Assembly: GCA_938005465.1 (NCBI GenBank)
Contig: CALLNU010000035.1
Location: forward strand, 1-45,622
Source: an uncultured Collinsella sp.
Lineage (GTDB): Bacteria; Actinomycetota; Coriobacteriia; Coriobacteriales; Coriobacteriaceae
Length of the DNA: 45,622 bases
Direction: 5' to 3'
A model generated the notes under the pieces. That model worked only from the letters and a program-made list of their open reading frames with translations. It searched no databases and was not told where the DNA came from. The position numbers were made by a program, and so were the translations under genes. Below are positions 43,155 to 45,622 of the stretch, one piece after another (position 1 is the stretch's first letter; each line of letters begins with the position of its first letter).

Positions 43155-45066
43155 GGCAACGACCGCCGAGCGCGCGCTCAACCGCAAGGGCGGCACCATG
43201 TCGCGCCTCATCAAGACGCTCTTTGGCTTTTACCCCGTGCTTTTGCCCCTCGTCGTCGCCGGCGTGGTGCTCTGCGCCATCATCAACTCCATCGGCGCGA
43301 CCTTCCTTCAGAGCGCCCTGCAGATTATTAGTGAATCGTGGCAGTCGGGCGACTGGACGACCGCGCAGCCCAAGATTCTGAAGCTTGTGACCACCCTCGC
43401 CTGCATCTACGGCGTCGGCATCCTGTCCTCGCTCTTCTGGAACCGCGCCATGGCCATCGTCACGCAGGGCTCGCTCGAGAAGCTGCGCGAGAAGATGTTC
43501 AACCGCATGCAGGACCTGCCGATCCGCTACTTCGACACGCACCAGCGCGGCGACATCATGAGCCACTACACCAACGACATCGACACGCTGCGCCAGATGA
43601 TCAGCCAGTCGCTGCCTAACCTGCTCATGACGGTCATCGTCATCGCCACGGTGTTCTTTATCATGCTCTACTACAGCGTGTGGATGTGCCTGGTCATTGT
43701 GGCCGGCGTCGCCTTTATGACCTTTATGACCAAGCTGCTCGGCTCCAACTCCGCGCGCTTCTTTATTGCGCAGCAGACCGAGCTCGGCGTGGTCGAGGGC
43801 CATATCGAGGAAGTCATGAACGGCCAGAAGGTCGTCAAGGCATTCTGCCACGAGTCTGCCGCCGAGGCCGATTTTGACGAGCGCAACGAAAAGCTCTTCG
43901 AGGTCTCGCAGAAGGCCAACATGTACGCCAACATCCTCATGCCCATCCTTATGAACCTGGGCAACCTGCTCTACGTGCTGGTCGCACTGGCAGGCGGCAT
44001 TTTCCTGGCGCTGGGCGTGCCCAACCTGAGCATCTCGGGCATGACGCTGTCCATCGCCGTCGTGGTGCCGTTCCTCAACATGACCAAGCAGTTCTGCGGA
44101 CAGATCGGTCAGATCTCGCAGCAGATCAACGCCGTGGTCATGGGCCTCGCCGGCGCCGACCGTATCTTTGAGCTCATCGACGAGAAACCCGAGACTGACG
44201 AAGGCTACGTGACGCTCGTCAACGCGCAGGTGAACCCCGATACCTGGGAGTTCGAGGAGGCCGACCACCACACCGGCATGTGGGCATGGAAACACCCGCA
44301 CCGCGCAACCGGCGAGATCGAGTACGTGCCGCTGCGCGGCGACCTGGTCATGGATAACGTCGACTTTGGTTACACACCCGACCATGAGGTGCTGCACGGC
44401 GTGTCCGTGTTTGCCAAGCCGGGCCAGAAGGTCGCGTTTGTCGGCGCCACCGGTGCGGGTAAGACGACCATCACCAACCTCATCAACCGCTTCTATGACA
44501 TCGCCGACGGCAAGATCCGCTATGACGGCATCAACATCAACCACATCAAAAAGGCCGACCTGCGCCACTCGCTCGGCATCGTGCTGCAGGATGTGAATCT
44601 GTTCACCGGCACGGTCATGGACAACATCCGCTACGGCAAGCTCGACGCGACGGACGAGGAATGCATCGCGGCGGCGAAGCTCGCCAACGCGCACGACTTC
44701 ATCACGCGTCTGCCGGACGGCTACAACACGATGCTCCGGGCCAACGGCGCAAACCTCTCGCAGGGCCAGCGGCAGCTGCTGTCGATCGCCCGCGCGGCGG
44801 TGGCCGATCCCCCGGTCATGATCCTCGACGAGGCGACGAGCTCTATCGACACGCGCACGGAGCTGCTGGTACAGCGCGGCATGGACGCGCTCATGAAGGG
44901 ACGGACGGTGTTCGTCATCGCGCACCGGCTGTCGACGGTGCAGAATTCCGACGCCATCATGGTCCTCGACCACGGCCGCATCATCGAGCGCGGAAGCCAC
45001 GAAAAGCTCATCGCCGAAAGGGGCACCTACTATCAGCTCTACACCGGCGCATTCGAGCTGGAATAA
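43147..45066 (+). CDS. Heterodimeric ABC exporter half, consensus site
   Basis: 639 aa: an N-terminal cytoplasmic segment, six membrane helices (about 25-345), then an ATPase domain with Walker A GATGAGKTT (433-441), signature LSQGQ (about 537-541) and Walker B MILDEATSSID with the catalytic Glu. It pairs with the preceding subunit. A 40-residue insertion (VNAQVNPDTWEFEEADHHTG) lies before the ATPase. From about nucleotide 44640 the Ala and Thr codons shift from GCC/ACC to GCG/ACG, unlike the rest of the gene. Confidence 0.93.
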   Translation: MSKATTAERALNRKGGTMSRLIKTLFGFYPVLLPLVVAGVVLCAIINSIGATFLQSALQIISESWQSGDWTTAQPKILKLVTTLACIYGVGILSSLFWNRAMAIVTQGSLEKLREKMFNRMQDLPIRYFDTHQRGDIMSHYTNDIDTLRQMISQSLPNLLMTVIVIATVFFIMLYYSVWMCLVIVAGVAFMTFMTKLLGSNSARFFIAQQTELGVVEGHIEEVMNGQKVVKAFCHESAAEADFDERNEKLFEVSQKANMYANILMPILMNLGNLLYVLVALAGGIFLALGVPNLSISGMTLSIAVVVPFLNMTKQFCGQIGQISQQINAVVMGLAGADRIFELIDEKPETDEGYVTLVNAQVNPDTWEFEEADHHTGMWAWKHPHRATGEIEYVPLRGDLVMDNVDFGYTPDHEVLHGVSVFAKPGQKVAFVGATGAGKTTITNLINRFYDIADGKIRYDGININHIKKADLRHSLGIVLQDVNLFTGTVMDNIRYGKLDATDEECIAAAKLANAHDFITRLPDGYNTMLRANGANLSQGQRQLLSIARAAVADPPVMILDEATSSIDTRTELLVQRGMDALMKGRTVFVIAHRLSTVQNSDAIMVLDHGRIIERGSHEKLIAERGTYYQLYTGAFELE

Positions 45067-45070
45067 GCAG

Positions 45071-45107
45071 AAAATCGGGGGCGGCCCGTGCCGCCCCCCG
45101 ATTTTTC
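45071..45107 (+). terminator. Intrinsic terminator of the MarR-ABC operon
   Basis: A very strong hairpin GGGGGCGGC-CCGT-GCCGCCCCC with flanking A and T runs, five bases after the stop codon. It would also work in the opposite direction. Confidence 0.9.
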
Positions 45108-45128
45108 GTTTCTTTGCCCGAAAGGCTC

Positions 45129-45156
45129 TTGCTTTTTCACGCGGATACGCTATAAT
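45129..45156 (+). promoter_or_regulatory. Promoter of the MATE transporter gene
   Basis: TTGCTT (45129-45134), 16 bases, then a perfect TATAAT (45151-45156), about 75 bases upstream of the start codon. Confidence 0.6.
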
Positions 45157-45232
45157 GACTTCTACGAACGTCCCGTCAGGCTCTCTGCCGGGGCGCTGCT
45201 TTCTCTCACGGAATAAGGAGCCTGCTACGCTT

Positions 45233-45622
45233 ATGGAAAATAAAGTCACCGTTCGCAATCCCATCACGGAGGGCTGCATCTGGAAGGGAATGCTGCTCTT
45301 CGCGCTGCCGATCATGCTCGGCTCGCTGCTCCAGCAGCTCTACAACACCGCCGACGCCGTCATTGTCGGCCGCGCGCTCGGCAAGGCCGCGCTCGCCTCG
45401 GTCGGCGGCTCGTCGGCCCGTATCTCCAACCTGCTCGTCAACGCTTTCGTTGCACTCTCGTCCGGCGCGAGCGTCATCGTCGCGCAGCACTTCGGCGCGC
45501 GGGACACGCAGCGCGTGCGCCGGAGCATCTGCACCGCTATGCTCCTTTCGGTGGTCTGCGGCCTTATCCTCACCATCGTCGGCGTCACCTCGGCGCGGCA
45601 GCTGCTCATGTGGATGCAGACC
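45233..45622 (+). CDS. MATE-family efflux transporter (partial, 3' end cut)
   Basis: The first 130 codons are present and open to the window edge. The sequence ITEGCIWKGMLLFALPIMLGSLLQQLYNTADAVIVGRALG, then SARISNLLVNAFVALSSGASVIVAQHFGARD, is typical of the DinF/NorM-like MATE proteins of gut Firmicutes and Actinobacteria, which export drugs or metabolites by sodium or proton antiport. The ATG at 45233 follows AAGGAG at a somewhat long distance. It shares the GCG/ACG codon style of the 3' end of the preceding gene. Confidence 0.9.
   Translation, partial: MENKVTVRNPITEGCIWKGMLLFALPIMLGSLLQQLYNTADAVIVGRALGKAALASVGGSSARISNLLVNAFVALSSGASVIVAQHFGARDTQRVRRSICTAMLLSVVCGLILTIVGVTSARQLLMWMQT

Noticed and set aside
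43045..45315. A 756-codon open frame on the minus strand opposite the second ABC gene
   Set aside because: Antisense shadow of the exporter gene, His/Asp/Val-rich as expected from reversed GC-rich codons.

Overview
The window looks like a chromosomal segment of a high-GC Gram-positive gut bacterium of the Coriobacteriia, most likely a Collinsella. The grounds are base composition, GCC/CTG-rich codon use, the gene content (complete F-type ATP synthase operon, prenyl-FMN decarboxylase locus, several DUF4143 ATPases) and the style of the dispersed palindromes. The genus is inferred from these signs, not from a database match.

Layout. 1-279: structured RNA on the minus strand that resembles the leader of an rRNA operon lying off the left edge. 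280-4534: a hexose-phosphate mutase, a homocysteine S-methyltransferase behind a DtxR/MntR-type regulator, and divergent peptidase T. 4787-14284: a minus-strand block with an LCP cell-wall ligase, murA, and the ATP synthase operon atpI-like-B-E-F-H-A-G-D-C with visible promoter and terminator. 14567-19733: upp, glpK, tsaC, a hicAB toxin-antitoxin pair with a palindromic operator, and prmC with a large Ala/Glu insertion. 20331-27179: prfA, an M20 peptidase, a polar amino-acid ABC transporter and an aldose epimerase. 27259-29194: an acidic membrane protein and a frameshifted MerR regulator.

29286-34174 is the most interesting block. It holds ubiX, an LpdC-like ubiD and an SLC13/DASS anion transporter, preceded by a gene that seems to fuse an LpdD-like domain to an IPP-isomerase-type Nudix domain. 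Together they could form a self-contained route to import and decarboxylate an aromatic acid, with a dedicated supplier or handler of the prenyl group that UbiX puts on FMN.

34336-41347 is accessory: an MFS gene broken by a stop codon, two DUF4143 ATPases flanking a low-molecular-weight phosphatase, a TIGR04076-like protein, a pyridoxamine kinase and a MarR regulator. Both ATPase genes are preceded by ATTTCRT-core repeats spaced exactly 33 bp apart. 41340-45622: a heterodimeric ABC exporter in an operon with the MarR gene, then the start of a MATE transporter cut by the window edge. Codon preference shifts inside the second exporter gene near 44640.

Several families of palindromic repeats are spread through the intergenic regions, mostly directly 3' of minus-strand genes. 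Their stems vary in a compensatory way between copies, which suggests selection on structure.
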